The position numbers were made by a program, and so were the translations under genes. Below the pieces are notes generated by a model. That model did no database searches and was not told the DNA's origin. It worked only from the letters and a program-made list of their open reading frames with translations. 64,000 nt of DNA from CAYMZZ01 sp964395095 (GTDB lineage: Bacteria; Bacteroidota; Bacteroidia; Chitinophagales; Chitinophagaceae). The stretch lies in contig CAYMZZ010000004.1 of the NCBI GenBank assembly GCA_964395095.1, positions 261,968 to 325,967 of the forward strand. Reading direction: 5' to 3'. Positions 47,401 to 62,400 of the stretch are shown here, in pieces (position 1 is the first letter of the stretch; each line of letters starts with the position of its first letter).

Positions 47401-50400
47401 CAGATTGCCAAGGCAAGTGAGTATGTGGCCATCCTGCGTGGTGAAGAGCGGTCGCGGAAGCAGTCGAACAAGATTAATGCCTTCCTGCTGCTGGCTTTCC
47501 TGATTGTGGGATTGTTTGGTGTGTATTATTGCAATGAGCAACTGAAAGGCAAGATCCTGGGCGAGGCTTATTCCGATCATGGGTATTATATCGATCTGAT
47601 GCTCTACATTACCCTTGCCATTACAGGTATTGTATTTTTCCTGACTCAGATCGCGCTGTTCTGGTTTTCTTATAAATACCAGGAGTCGGAAAACCGCAAA
47701 GCTTATTTCTATCCCCACAACAATAAGCTGGAGTTGATCTGGACGGTTATTCCCGCCATTACCCTTACCATCCTGGTAGGTTTTGGTATCTACTACTGGT
47801 TCCGCATTACCGGCGATGCGCCCAAAGATGCGATGGTGGTGGAAATTACCGGCAGCCAGTTTAAATGGGAATACCGCTATCCCGGTGAAGACGGTATCCT
47901 CGGTAAAAAATATTACAAAGAGGTCAGCGACGCAAAAAGCAACCCCCTGGGTCAGCTTTGGGATGATCCCGCTAACCACGATGATATCTACGGTACAGGT
48001 GCGATGCACCTGGTGGTAGGTAAGCCGGTGAAACTGGTTATCAACGCCAAGGATGTGATTCACGATGTGGGTCTGCCCCATTTCCGCATGAAGATGGATG
48101 CGGTGCCTGGCACCCCCACCACCATGTGGTTTACACCCACCAAGACCACCAAACAGGTGCGCGAAGAAACCGGCGATCCCGAATTTGTATTTGAAATAGC
48201 CTGCGACCAGATGTGTGGACGCGGACATTATAGCATGCGCGGCACCATTGTAGTGGAAACACAGGAAGAGTATGATGCGTGGATGGCAGGGCAAACACCA
48301 CAATATGTGGTGGCCAATCCCAAGCCAGAAGCTGCACCTGCCCCGGCAGGCCCAGACTCCACCAAAGCTATTGCACAAACTGTACCCGCCAAACTGGCTG
48401 CTGCAGGAGGAAATCATTAATGGATAGAATGGCAAACGCCATTCCCTAAAATAGAAGTATTATGAGCGAAGCATTGCATGTACAACCCGGCACAGCGGTA
48501 GTACCCGAGGTTCATCACGATGAACATAACGGACATGGTCACCATCACCAGTCCTTCGTATCGAAGTATGTCTTCAGCATGGACCATAAGACCATCGGTA
48601 AGCAGTTTCTGATTACCGGTATCATATGGGCTATTATTGGAGGTCTGTTTTCGGTACTGTTTCGTTTGCAACTGGGTTACCCCGGCGAAGCGTTCCCCAT
48701 TCTGGAAACCTTCTTTGGTGAGCGCGCAGCAGGTGGCCTTATCAAGCCCGAGTTCTACTATTCGCTGGTAACCATGCACGGTACCGTACTGGTATTTTTC
48801 GTGTTGACGGCCGGTTTGAGTGGAACCTTTGCGAACTTCCTGATTCCCCTGCAGATTGGCGCGCGCGACATGGCTTCGCCCTTCCTCAATATGCTCTCCT
48901 ACTGGTTCTTCTTCCTCGCCAGTGTGGTGATGCTTTCTTCCCTGTTTGTACAAACAGGCCCCGCCAGTGGTGGCTGGACCATGTACCCGCCCCTGAGCGC
49001 CCTGGGCCAGGCAGGTGATGGATCCAAAATTGGTGCCGACCTCTGGCTGATCAGTATGGCGCTCTTTATCATTAGCTCCCTGCTGGGTGGCCTCAACTAT
49101 ATTTCCACGATTCTCAACATGCGTACCAAGGGTATGAGCATGACCCGTATGCCACTCACCATCTGGGCCCTGTTCTTCACCGCCGTTCTGGGTGTGTTGT
49201 CGTTCCCCGTACTGTTGTCGGGCGCAATACTGCTGCTGTTCGATCGTAACCTGGGTACCAGCTTCTTCCTCAGCGATATCGTAATTAATGGTGAAGTATT
49301 ACCCAACGAAGGCGGTAGCGCCATCCTTTACCAGCACTTGTTCTGGTTCCTCGGTCACCCGGAAGTATATATCATCCTGCTGCCCGCGATGGGAATGGTG
49401 TCTGAAATCATGTCGGTCAATAGTCGCAAACCCATCTTCGGTTATATGGCCATGCTGGGTTCGCTGTTTGCGATCGCCATTCTCGCCTTCCTCGTTTGGG
49501 CGCACCACATGTTTGTAACCGGATTGAACCCCTTCCTCGGCTCGGTATTCGTACTGCTTACCCTGCTCATTGCGGTTCCTTCTGCCATCAAAGTATTTAA
49601 CTGGCTTACTACCCTGTGGCGTGGTAATATCCGCTTTTCACCGGCTATGCTTTTCGCTATCGGTTTTGTAAGCCTGTTCATCTCCGGTGGTCTTACCGGT
49701 ATCTTCCTCGGCAACTCCACCATCGATATTCATCTGCACGATACCATGTTTGTAGTGGCCCACTTCCACATTGTGATGGGTGTGGCTTCCATGTTTGGTA
49801 TGTATGCCGGTATTTATCACTGGTTCCCCAAAATGTTTGGCCGATACCTGAACACCACGCTTGGTTATCTGCACTTCTGGGTTACCATGGTAGGTTCTTA
49901 CCTCATCTTCTGGCCCATGCACTACCAGGGTCTGGCCGGTATTCCACGTCGCTACCTCGATAAATCGATGTGGCATTCCTTCAACCAGTTTGGTGATCTC
50001 GACAAGATGATTACGGTAGTGTCGATCGTGGTATTTGCCGTGCAGTTAATGTTTGTATTCAATTTCTTCTATTCCATATTCAAAGGACGTAAGGTTACCA
50101 ATAGCAACCCCTGGGGTGCTTCCACACTGGAATGGACCACGCCCATCAATCCCGGTCACGGCAACTGGCCCGGCGAAATTCCGGAAGTACACCGCTGGCC
50201 CTATGATTATGGTAAGGATGGAAGAGAGTTTATTCCCCAAACAGAAGCGATTGGGGCGAATGAGAGCAAAGGACATTGAGTAAGTGGAGAGTAGGGAGTA
50301 GTTAGTAGGAGTTTAGGGTTTAGAGTTTAAGGTTTAATGATAAACTTCGAACCCAATACTATCAACTTTAAACTTTCAACCCTAAACCTTAAACCAAACG

Positions 50401-53400
50401 TAAAACGTAGAACGTACAACGTATAACATAACAATCGAAAGCGTGATTCAAAAGCTAAAAGATTATCTGCAGCTCATAAAGCTTTCGTTGAGTATAATGG
50501 TGGTGTTCAGCAGTGTAATCAGTTACCTGCTGGCGCCGAAAGTGGTGGAGACGGACTGGAGGATGGTAGGATTGCTCTTTTTAGCAGGATTGTTGGTGAC
50601 GGGTAGTGCCAATGCCATCAACCAGGTAGTGGAGAAAGGAACCGACGCGCAGATGAAGCGAACCAGTTCGCGACCCATAGCTTCGGGACGTATGTCGGAA
50701 ACCGAAGGCTGGGTATTCGCGGTGCTGGCGGGTTTGATTGGTGTGCTGATGTTGGGCTATTATTTCAACTGGCTTGCAGCAGGCGTGGCCGCCTTTAGTC
50801 TTTTTCTCTATGCCTTCATCTACACACCGTTGAAAAAAGTGAGTAGTATGGCGGTGTTGATGGGAGCGGTTCCCGGTGCCCTGCCCTGCTTGATCGGATG
50901 GGCCGCCGGCGATGATCAACTCTCCCTCGGCGGATGGGTGCTCTTTGGAATACAGTTCTTATGGCAGTTTCCCCATTTTTGGGCGATTGCCTGGATAGCA
51001 CATACCGACTATTCGCGGGTAGGCTTTAAGCTGCTGCCGGCGGATAAAGGACCAACCAGGTTTACAGCATTGCAAACGGTAATTTATTCCACGTTGTTGC
51101 TGCCGATAACCCTGGTACCCTATGTTACAGGTATGTGCCAGTATAGCGATCTTACGGGCAAAATAAGCCTGGCGTTGATTGTAGCAGCCAACCTGTTTAT
51201 GATCGGCCGGTCGATGAGCCTGTATAGAAGCATGGAAGTAAAAGCCGCCCGCAAAGTGATGTTCGGCAGTTATTTGTACCTGCCGGTGGTGTTGTTGGCG
51301 TTGCTGTTAAGTAAGGCAAGTGGAGAGTTATAAGTTGTAAGTTTTAAGTTCTACGTTTTTGGAGGAATGAGTGAAGCACTGCAGTCTTGTGATGACTCCA
51401 AAAAATAAACTTTTACTGACTACAAAAACTTACAACTTAAAACTTAGAACTTAAAACTGATAGAGCATGGCTACGACGATTATGGCAGAAACAACGAATC
51501 AAAAGAAAAAAATTCATCCCCATAAGTTCACCCTTTGGGTGGCTATCGGGAGCATACTGATGATGTTTGCCGGCCTCACCAGCGCTTTCATCGTAAAAAG
51601 CAACCTGGTGGGATGGCGCGATGTGGTGATGCCACAGATTTTCTGGGTATCCACCGCGGTGATTATTGCCAGCAGCATCACGGTGCAACTGGCTTTACGC
51701 TCTTTTAAACAACGCGATATGGGCCGCTACCGGCAGCTTATCGCTATGACATTTGTGTTGGGAATGGCCTTTGTAGTAATGCAATGGCTGGGTTTCCGGG
51801 AACTGTGGTACGATCAAAACGTAACGCTGAAAGGCGTAACGGGTGCGGGCCAGTTTCTCTATATCATCTTCGGCCTGCATGCCCTGCACGTGCTCGGAGG
51901 TGTAGTAGCTCTTTTAGTAATGTTTATCAAAGCATTCTTTGGTAAATCGAAAAACTATAGCTCGGTACCGGTGGAATTAGCCGCTACCTACTGGCATTTT
52001 GTAGACCTGCTTTGGATCTATTTGCTGGTGTTTTTTATAGTGATAGGATGATAGTGTTGGGAGGGGTTTAATGTTTAGGGTTTAAAGTTTAATGTTTACG
52101 TAGGGTAAGCTTAGACCTTTTTGAATAAACCTTAAACCTTAAACTCTCAACTTTAAACTCAATGTAGAACGTACAACGTAAAACTTATAACGTAGTATTA
52201 TGTCGACAACTGCAACTGTGCATCAAACGAAATGGTGGAGTGGAGGAAAAAGTCCCTTCAATCTGGAGTACGGCAAGCTGATGATGTGGTATTTCCTGAT
52301 GAGTGACGCTTTCACCTTTGGTGCCTTTCTGATTTCCTATGGCACTATTCGTTTCAGCCAAAACTTTTGGCCCGATCCCAACGTAGTGTTTAACGCATTT
52401 CCCGGAGCGGGACATGCCAATCTGCCCCTCGCCTTCGTGAGTGTGATGACCTTTATCCTGATCATCAGTTCGGTGACCATGGTACTGGCGGTGCATGCGG
52501 GACATAAAGGCGATAAGAAGGGTGTAATCAAGTGGTTGGTATGGACCATTATCGGCGGCGCGGCCTTCCTTGGTTGTCAGGCCTGGGAATGGCATCACCT
52601 GATCACCGGCACACATGCCACCCTGGTAGATGGTAAAATTGAAATGATTGGTCAAACTATGGCGGCCAACCCCTGGGGCGACCTGGTGCCTGCGGCCGAA
52701 CTGAGCCAGGCACTCAATAATTCTTCTACCCATACCCTGGCCATGCTGGCGCATGAGTCGGGTGCTACGCAAACGCATGAGCAACTGATGGGCATGAGCA
52801 AGGAAGAATTGATGGGATTGATCAATACTGCGGAATTACATGTAAGGGAGAAAGGTCCGGTAGCTTTTGGTGGATACTTCTACGGTATCACCGGCTTCCA
52901 CGGCTTCCACGTATTCTCCGGTGTTATTATCAACATCGTGATGCTGATCATGACCCAAAAAGATGTTTTCCAAAAACGCGGACATTACCTGATGATCGAA
53001 AAAGCCGGACTCTACTGGCACTTTGTAGATCTGGTATGGGTGTTTGTGTTTTTATGCTTCTACCTGATATAGGGAGTAGTGAGTGGGGAGTAGATAGTAG
53101 GGTTTAAGGTTTAGCGTTTAAAGTTTAAACCTTAAACGCTAAACTTAGAACTTAAAACTTAGAACTTAAAACTTATCAATACATGGATCACCAACCTGCA
53201 TCATCCGAAATCACTTTCGAGCATCATATATCGGATGCGGAGTTTAAGAAGAGGGTAAAGAATACCACCATTTTGCTGTCGGTTATTACCGTAATCGAAT
53301 TAGGAATTGGTTTATTGCTCTATTCCTGGCCCGAGGCCAGTGATTTGCTGGTGCTGATGTTCAAGGGCGCGGTTTGTATTCTTACGCTGGCCAAGGCCTA

Positions 53401-56400
53401 TTATATTGTGGCGGTATTTATGCACCTGGGCGATGAAATCCGCAATATGATCATGACCATTGTAGTGCCCCTGCTGCTTTTCGTGTGGTTTATCGCGGCC
53501 TTTATCATTGATGGCAATTCCTATAAGAACCTGCGGAATACTTATGACCTGCATTTCAAGGAAAGCACAATGCCGGCCAAGGAAAAAGCCAAACAGGAGG
53601 CACAGCCAGCCCCCGAGCCCGGCAAGCAATAAGACGACCCCTCACTTGAGAAAATAAACGCCACCGGCCGCTTTTGAGTTGAACATTCAAGACGGCCGGT
53701 GGTTTATTTTTCGGAACTTTGCAGCCTAAACCGATTATGACGTGAATAAGACCGCTCTCTATGCCATTCTGCTCGCGGCACTGGTACCCCTGATCAGCTA
53801 TTTTGTGGTGAAAAACAGAAGCGAGCAAAACATACTGATGCCCCGGCATTACCTGCCCGATTCCACCATCACCAGCATCCGCAATGGCAAACAATATACC
53901 GACACCATCTGGCATACCCTGCCCAATATCCGGCTCACCAACCAGTTGGGTCAGTCCGTTACCTGGGACGATCTGAAAGGAAAAGTGCTGGTGGCCGATT
54001 TCTTCTTTACCCATTGTCCCACCATTTGCCCGGCACTTACCCTGAATATGCGAAAGCTGCAACAGGGTATTACCAATTCGCAACGCGTGGGCGACAAAAC
54101 CCCCGACTTTGTACACTTTATCAGCATCAGCATCGATCCCGAAAGGGATTCGGTGCAGCGACTGAAATTCTGGGCCGACAAATACCAGGTGGATCCCGAA
54201 CAATGGTGGCTGCTTACGGGCGATAAGAAGGATATCTATGATTTTGTGATCAACGATCTTAAGCTGGGCCTGGTGGATGGCGAAGGCGTTGACAGCAATT
54301 TCATCCATACCGATCGCTTTGTACTGATCGATACCTTCCGGCAGGTAAGAGGTTATTACCGAGGGCTCGATACCGTAGAGCTCTCCAAACTTTCGGCCGA
54401 TGTGGTGATGCTGAGCAAGGAGAAAGACCCCAACAAGAAAAGTTTCTTCGCCGGCAAACTGCAGATCATGGCGGTTGCCTTTCTCTCGGCCATCATTGGC
54501 GTAGGACTATTGTTATTTTTCATCAACAGAAATAAAAAAGATGTTAGCACCCGTCTGGAAAAAGAAGGATAAGCAGGCCAGTTGGCTCATCATCGTATTT
54601 TCCATAATCGTATTTGCAGCCGTAGTGCTGCTCAACCGTGTAAAGCTGGAGGTAGACCTTGGCTTCGATGTGCATTTGTTTGCGCTGGCCAATGCCATCA
54701 TCAATTCCATCGTGGCCGTATTGCTGGTAGTGGCCCTGCTGGCCGTGAAGCAAAAGAAATATGTGCTGCATAAGCGCATCATGCTTACGGCTATGGCGCT
54801 GTCGGTCTTGTTTCTGATGAGCTATATCTGTCACCACCTTTTTGCGGGCGATACCATCTTTGGCGACGTGGATAAGGACGGTGCCTTGAGCGAACTGGAA
54901 AAATCAGCCGTGGGCAGCGGGCGCACGCTTTATATACTGGTATTGCTTACGCATATTCCGCTGGCGGGATTGATTCTCCCCTTTATTCTCTTCACCGCCT
55001 ACAGGGCATTGACAGGCGAATATGCCCGCCACAAAAAACTGGCGAAGATCACCTGGCCGGTATGGCTCTATGTGGCCATCACAGGTGTGCTGGTGTACTG
55101 GATGATACAACCATATTATTGATAGCTTTCGCCTCAGGAAAATAAGGATGTTGTTAATAACATGAAATCCCGCAACCAAAACCTGCCGACAAAAAACCTT
55201 CTTCCCAGCGGGAAGAAGGAGCAGAGCTTTTTTGAGCAGGTATATGCCGTAGCGCGACAGATTCCGCGCGGGCGCGTTACCAGCTACGGCGCCATAGCAG
55301 CCAGCCTCGGCGCCAAATCATCGGCGCGCATGGTGGGCTGGGCCATGAATGGGGCGCACCAGGTAAAACCCAAAGTACCCGCGCATCGCGTGGTCAACCG
55401 TGTGGGATTGTTGAGTGGCAAACACCATTTCGCCACACCCGATACCATGCAGCAATTGCTCGAGAAAGAAGGCGTGAAAGTGAAGGATGATCAGGTGGTG
55501 GAGTTTAAGAAGCTGTTTTGGGATCCGATGCGGGAGGAAATTTGAGGATTTGGGAATTTGTTGAAGGGTTGAAGGGTTTAGTGTTTAAAGTTTAAAGTTT
55601 AATTGCTACAATAGGCGTAAAACTAATAAGTAGCAAAACAACCATCCATTTCGTCCCCTCCCGAAGGGAGGGTGTGTGACACTGGCACTAACAGCATGGC
55701 ACACAAAAATCAGCCTCAATCTGCGGGAACCTCTCCTGCACTTTGAAGCAATCGAAAACTTCAAAACATGCACGCATCTCATCAAATACCCAAATAATCA
55801 AATCCCCAAATTCACAAATTCTCTCTCTCCCTTTTTTCCTTCAGCTCCGTTCTCTTCGGCTCGGGCACATTATCAAAATCGTAGGGGCAATGCAGGCATC
55901 CATTGCCGCAACAATAGCCACGCTCCAGGTGGTATTGCTCGGTCAACACCACATATCCATCTTCATTAATGTAATAATGCACGCCTTCAATCCACTGCAT
56001 GGCTGATGAGTTGCTTAAGTTCCTGGTCCTTTTCGATGCCCGGAATAGTTTCTGGGAGAGTAAATTTCAAATAATGTACTCTGTTGCTGCCGGCAATATC
56101 TAATGATTCGTAATGCGTTTTGATCTGCAATTCCTCCGGGATATCGGGCTGTTGATACAGATCATCGTAATCCGTATGCAGGGTACAGCCATACAGGCGG
56201 ATCACCAGCCGGGTAAACGCGTACAGGTCCGGGCTATCGGTCTTCAGGTGTATAGAACCACCGGGCCGCATGATTTGTTGATAGAGGCGCAGAAATTTAG
56301 GATGTGTGAGCCGCTTGCGGGCCTTACCGGGCCGCAATTGCGGATCGGGGAAGGTGATCCAGATATCTTCCACTTCCCCCGGAGCGAAATAGCTGCCGAG

Positions 56401-59400
56401 CTGGTCGATCTGCGTGCGCAGAAAAGCCACATTGCCCAATCCTTCCTGCAGGGCTTTTTTGGCGCCCACCCAAATGCGGTTGCCCTTCAGGTCTACCCCA
56501 ACGAAGTTGCGATGCGCATGCAGCCTGGCCATGCCCAGGGCATATTCGCCCTTGCCACAGGCCAGCTCCAGGGTAATGGCACCATCATTCTGAAAGAAAT
56601 CGGCCCATTTACCCGGCATTCCCTCCGGGTACTGCAACACGTTGGAAAAAGTGGTCAACTCCGCAAAGCGTACAAGTTTCTTTTGCCCCATAGGTAGCGT
56701 ATAAAAAAGCTCAAAATTCCCTTCCGAAAATCAAAATTTCACCAGCAAACCCAGTCCCACCAACGATTTTAATTGCAGGCCCGCACCCTCACCGGTTTTA
56801 CCAAAGAGGCGCACATCATCGTCGTAGATCATGTCAACGCTCCATGTCATCGACAGCACTTTACTGAGCTTTACATTCAGCACATTGGTCATGTAGATAT
56901 CAATGTTCTGCGGATTTCTTTTGTAGTTTGAAAAAAGGTCGAGGCGGCCCTTGTAGGTTACCACTTTGTTGAATTCTTTCAGATAGTTGATGGAAGCAAA
57001 AGCGCCCATTTCATTATTGGTATGGCTGCCGGGATCCACGCCATAAAGGCCCTGGTTCGAGAGGCTGTCGTCCATCACAATGGTCCAGCGTACGGTGGCC
57101 GGAGAGATGAACAGCGATAAATCGCTATTAGGTTTAAAGTCGATACCGGGGCTAAACAATACATAAGCCGGCGAGAGGAAGGCGGAGGAGAACGTCTTAA
57201 CGTTATCGGGATAGGTATAGCCTTTAAACAATTGCGAGCGGAAGTTGAAGAGACCCGCCAGGTTGGTTTTGGGTCCCAGTGCATAGCCGTATTTGGAAAG
57301 GATATCGATACGGTCGTCGTTTTTGCGGCTGCCCAGGCTGCTGGTGCGCACATAGCCCAGGTTGAAGTCGAAAGTATTGTCCCAGCTATGCTTGTCTTTT
57401 TTGTAAAAGGCATAGAGGCTCAGCACGGAATTCACCGAAAGGGAGAAATCATCACCACCAGCCGCCCAGTTGTTGAGCGAGCCCTGGGAGATATTGATGC
57501 CATAGAGGCCACCCTTTCGCCAGGCTTTTTGGGTAGTATCGTTCGGGTCTTTTTTAATGGAGCGGTTGGCATCGTCGCGGAGTGCTTTCACGGTTGGGTC
57601 CTGTGCGTAGAGGCCCATACCCGCGAGGAGAAGGATAAAGCTAAGCAGGCAGTGTTTTAGCATGAGGTAGATTTTCCGCAAAAATAAGGAAGTAGGGAGT
57701 AGGGAGTAGGAAGTAGGGAATGGTGAGAAGTGATTAGTCGTAAATGGATGGCTACTATACACCTGTAAGGTTTTTAAAACCTTACAGGTGTAAAAAGACC
57801 ACCTATGAGGTTTTAAAAACCTCATAGGTGGTCTTAAAACCTCATAGGTGTAAACAAAACACCCGGAAGGTTTTCAAAACCTTCCGGGTGTCAAAATAAA
57901 AAAGCCTTTGCAAAGCATAGAAATACAAGGCAAAGGCAAACAATCACATGAGAAAAAGCAGCTGTAGGGGGAGGAGTCGAACCTCCACGAGGCAGTTAGC
58001 CATAATGCAAATTCCAGTGGTCAACCCTGGTCGGTCCTGAACAAAGTTCAGCACCGGCTCTACATTACGTTTATCCTGTGATCCTCACCCCCGAGACGAG
58101 AGGGCATGTCTGCCAAAAATTTCATCACCCCACAGTGTGTTTTGTAAACCTGTAAGGACTGAAAGTCCTTACAGGTTTTTTTCGTTCGACAAGACAAATA
58201 TCTATCAAAACGCCCTTTCATTCCAAATTTTTCAAAGAAATTTTGGAAAATATGGAAATTATTCAAATATTTGCCAAATACATTGAACAAAATCAAAAAC
58301 AGATGGATAAAACGGCCGCCAAATTGAATCTCGACAAATTGGACCTGGAGATCATTCACCACATGATGCAGAATGCGGAGACCTCCTATGCAGACCTGGG
58401 TAAAAAACTCTTTGTTTCCGGCGGCACCATTCACGTGCGCATCAAAAAGCTGCAGGAAGCAGGCATAGTGAAAGGTACTAAACTTAGCGTAGACCTCAAG
58501 CAATTGGGGTACGATGTAATCGCTTTTATCGGCATCTACCTGCGCGAAAGTTCACTGTACGACAACGTGGCCCGCGAGCTGCAAAAGATTCCCGAGATCG
58601 TGCGTGTGAATTATACCACGGGCAACTATAGCATGTTTATCGAAGTGGTGTGCAAGGATATCTCGCAATTGCGGCATGTGCTGCACGATCAGTTGCAGAA
58701 GATCAAGGGTATTGAACGCACCGAAACCCTGATTTCCCTCGAAGAAAGCCTGAACCGCAGTGTACGCGTGGTGCCCTGATTCGGGAGTGCTGCCGCAAAT
58801 CTTTATCTTTCCCCCGTGAGCAACGCAACGCTTAGCTTTCAGCAGGCCGCCTGGCGGCGATTGAGGAAAAACCGCCTCGCCATGGCCGGGCTAATCCTCA
58901 TTGTACTCAGCTTGTTGTTGGCAATATCAGCCTATTTCATCGCGCCCGATGGTTCACCCTATGCCAACCGACAGATACTGGAAGTGGGTGGCAGCCGCCC
59001 AGGCAGTAGCTGGCAATTTCTTTTGCTGAAAAAAGAACCCGCCCCGGCGGCCACCGGTTTTTTGGAAAGGCTCGTATCCGGTCGCCCCGATCCCTATTTT
59101 TATATCCCCATCACCGCCTACCGCGAAACCGGCGATTCCCTATATGTAGATAAATATATTGATGAAGACCTTACCGAGCCACAGGTGTATGCGCGAAGTC
59201 AACTGGCAGCCGAGCCGGTGTTGCAAACAACATTTTGGCTGGGAACGGATAAGTTTGGCCGCGATATCCTGAGCCGTATTGTGCTCGGCACCCGCGTGAG
59301 CCTGAGCGTGGGGCTCATCACGGTCATCATTTCCCTGAGTATTGGCCTGCTGCTTGGTTCGCTGGCGGGTTATTTTCGTGGACGAACGGATTCGGCCATC

Positions 59401-62400
59401 ATGTGGCTGATCAATGTAATCTGGAGTATCCCCACTCTGTTGTTGGTGTTTGCGATAACCCTGGCCCTGGGTCGCGGGTTCTGGCAGGTATTTGTAGCCG
59501 TGGGTTTTACCATGTGGGTGAATGTGGCAAGGCTGGTGCGCGGGCAGATACTGGCCGTACGCGAGCTGGAATATGTGGAAGCCGCCAGGGCCCTGGGCTT
59601 TTCGCATTTCCGCACCATCATCCGCCATATCTGGCCCAATATCATGGGGCCGGTAATTGTGGTGGCCGCTTCTAATTTTGCCTCAGCCATCGTGATAGAA
59701 GCGGGCCTCAGCTTTCTCGGTATCGGCGTGCAGCCGCCCCAGCCCAGTTGGGGATTGATGATTAAAGAGAATTACAATTTCATCATCACACAAAACCCCG
59801 CCCTCGCCCTGGCGCCGGGTGTGGCCATCATGCTGCTGGTGCTGGCTTTTAATTTGCTCGGCAATGGCCTGCGCGATGCGCTGAATGTACGCTGATTATT
59901 TACTCGAAAAGCGATAGCTCCCATTCCATTTATTGGTAGCCTTGGTAAGGGAAGTAACCGTTACCTCCACCAGGCAGGGCGTATTGGCCGGCACACTGGT
60001 GATGCTGATATTGTTGACAGCATTGCTGGAGTTAACCGAATAATTGAAGAAAGCAGGCGCCCCCGAGCCATCATCCTTGCGGGCCCGCACTTCGAGCTTC
60101 ACGCCATTGGGTGGCATGGTAGAAGTAACCGAAACACGCACCGCATAGGGCCCCAGGGCCGGCGGCACCACCGAGCCATTCGCCGGATCGGTTTCCACCA
60201 CCAGGTTGGCTTCCTGCGGCTCCGGATCCGGATCAGCACCCGAACCACCCTTGCTACAGGAAAGGGTGCCACAAACCAACAAGGTTAAAATACTCCAGCG
60301 AAGGCAGGCAATACGCATAGTAACGTGTTTTGGATACACAATATAGGAAATTCCGTGGAAACCCCCAGCCAAACAGGATTTAGGAAATTTGAGAATTTGG
60401 GGATTTGGGAATTTGTCGGTCGGTCAGCAGGTTCCCCAAATTTCCAAATTCTCAAATTCCCAAATTTCCCCAAACCCCTGTCTTCTTGCATCAAAACCGC
60501 CGATGCACTATATTGACGCTTATGCGACGATTATTTTTAGCCCTGGTTATTCTGGGCCTTCAGATCGGCGGGGCACAAAGCCAGGAGCCACACATCAAAT
60601 CGGATAGTAGCAACCCGGAAAGCATGCGCCTCGCTGCCGACAGCCTGCAGCAGCTAACCGATACATTGCAGCGGTTGCTACATATCGTTCAAAACACCGG
60701 CACTGATTTAAAAGCCCATGCCGACAGGGTACGGGAATTTATGCGCCTGGGAACCCGCGAACGGGAAGAGCGGCTGGCATACCATATCAACAGGCTGCAA
60801 CCCGCCAATGAAACCATGAAGAAGGACCTGCTGCAACAGTTCCGTTTCATCATGCAGTCGCTGGCCCTGTACCGTTCCGATCTTCGAAAAGCGGATTTTA
60901 AACCAACGGAGAGCAGTGAAGAGGAACTGATCTATCTCAGAAAAAAATTACCTGAATTAATAGAAAGCCTGAAAAACCTGGCCAGTTTACGAAAAGCTAC
61001 GGATTAGCTTTAATAGCTTTGTAAGATATTGTACCTGCGATGGGTTGTACCCGGCAACATGCCTAATCTATTTTCATGAGCATTTTTTCCTATCACCTCC
61101 TCACTGTACCGCTGTTAAAGGGAATCGGCCATACAATATCGCCTTTAAAAGCGAGCTCGATAAAGGGTTTAATTCATGCGGAGGGGATGACCGTCATGAC
61201 CCTTGGCAGCCCTCTTCTTTCCTCAAAAAGAATATTGGTAAGGCAACAAGCCTTTTTTGCCCAATGGGAACAGGTATCTGCGCTCGATCATTTCCTCTCC
61301 CATCATCGCATAGGAAAACAATTAACCAGGGGCTGGCACTGCCGGCTCCGATTTATACGCCAATGGGGCAGCTTTCATGGCTTTAAGATTCCAGGCAATA
61401 TACCCGAGCCGGAAATGATCGATGGCTCCGTTGTTGCCGTAACCATCGCCCGCATGAAATTTTTGCAAATACCGCGGTTCATCAATTGGGGCAGGCCGGT
61501 AGAAAAGCTGGTGCGCGATCATCCCGCAACCAGCCTCGCATTAGCCTCCATAAAACTGCCCAACACCGTATCCACCTTTTCTGTCTGGAACTCTTTGAAG
61601 GATATGACCGATATGGTGAGGGGACATAGTAGCGTGCCCCAACCACACCGGCATATAGATGCCATGAAGGAAAGGGAGAGAAAAGACTTTCATTACGAGT
61701 TTACCACCCTTCGTTTTGCGCCCCTGGCGGAGTATGGCGAATGGAATGGGCGTAGCAATATCATTCCTTCACTACGCATTGCGAACTGATATGCCATTAG
61801 CCGATACCCGACAAAGCTTTCAGGACTGGTTTACCCAGCAATGGGTAATCATGTGGGGAAGCAAGGTGAACCTGGAAAAGGAAGCCTGGTTAAAATCGCC
61901 ATTTGGCGAAGTGGAACTGGATGCGGAGGATTTTATCGCTGCGCTGGCAAAAAGAGAAAACCTCGTTGTTGATGACAGCAATGAGCACAAAGGCTTACTT
62001 CAGTCATTCGACGAACTCCAATTGCCTGGCGAAAAGCGGAAGCAGATTGCAGCACCGATCATTGATTTTTACGAAAACACATCCGCATACGACCTGCAAT
62101 TCTCCGTAAAATGGAACCCGCTATTTAAACCCTTTGGGCGACTGGTAAGCAAGCTATTCAGCAGCCGTATCAACCAGTTAAATATTCCCAGTCGGGATAG
62201 CCGCGAGGCAGAGGCGCTCACCAATGAGATCATACGCCTTGTGGATGTCCCAAGCGGCCATGTTCAATACAATATCTGGCTTCGCAGAAGCAAGGCAAGC
62301 GGGCAGGTAATTTATTTGGGTATTTACGGCACTTGCACCCTGCCCTCAGGTACCACCTGTGTGAAAGCCGCCTTCCCCTTACCAAAGGGAAATGCCACCG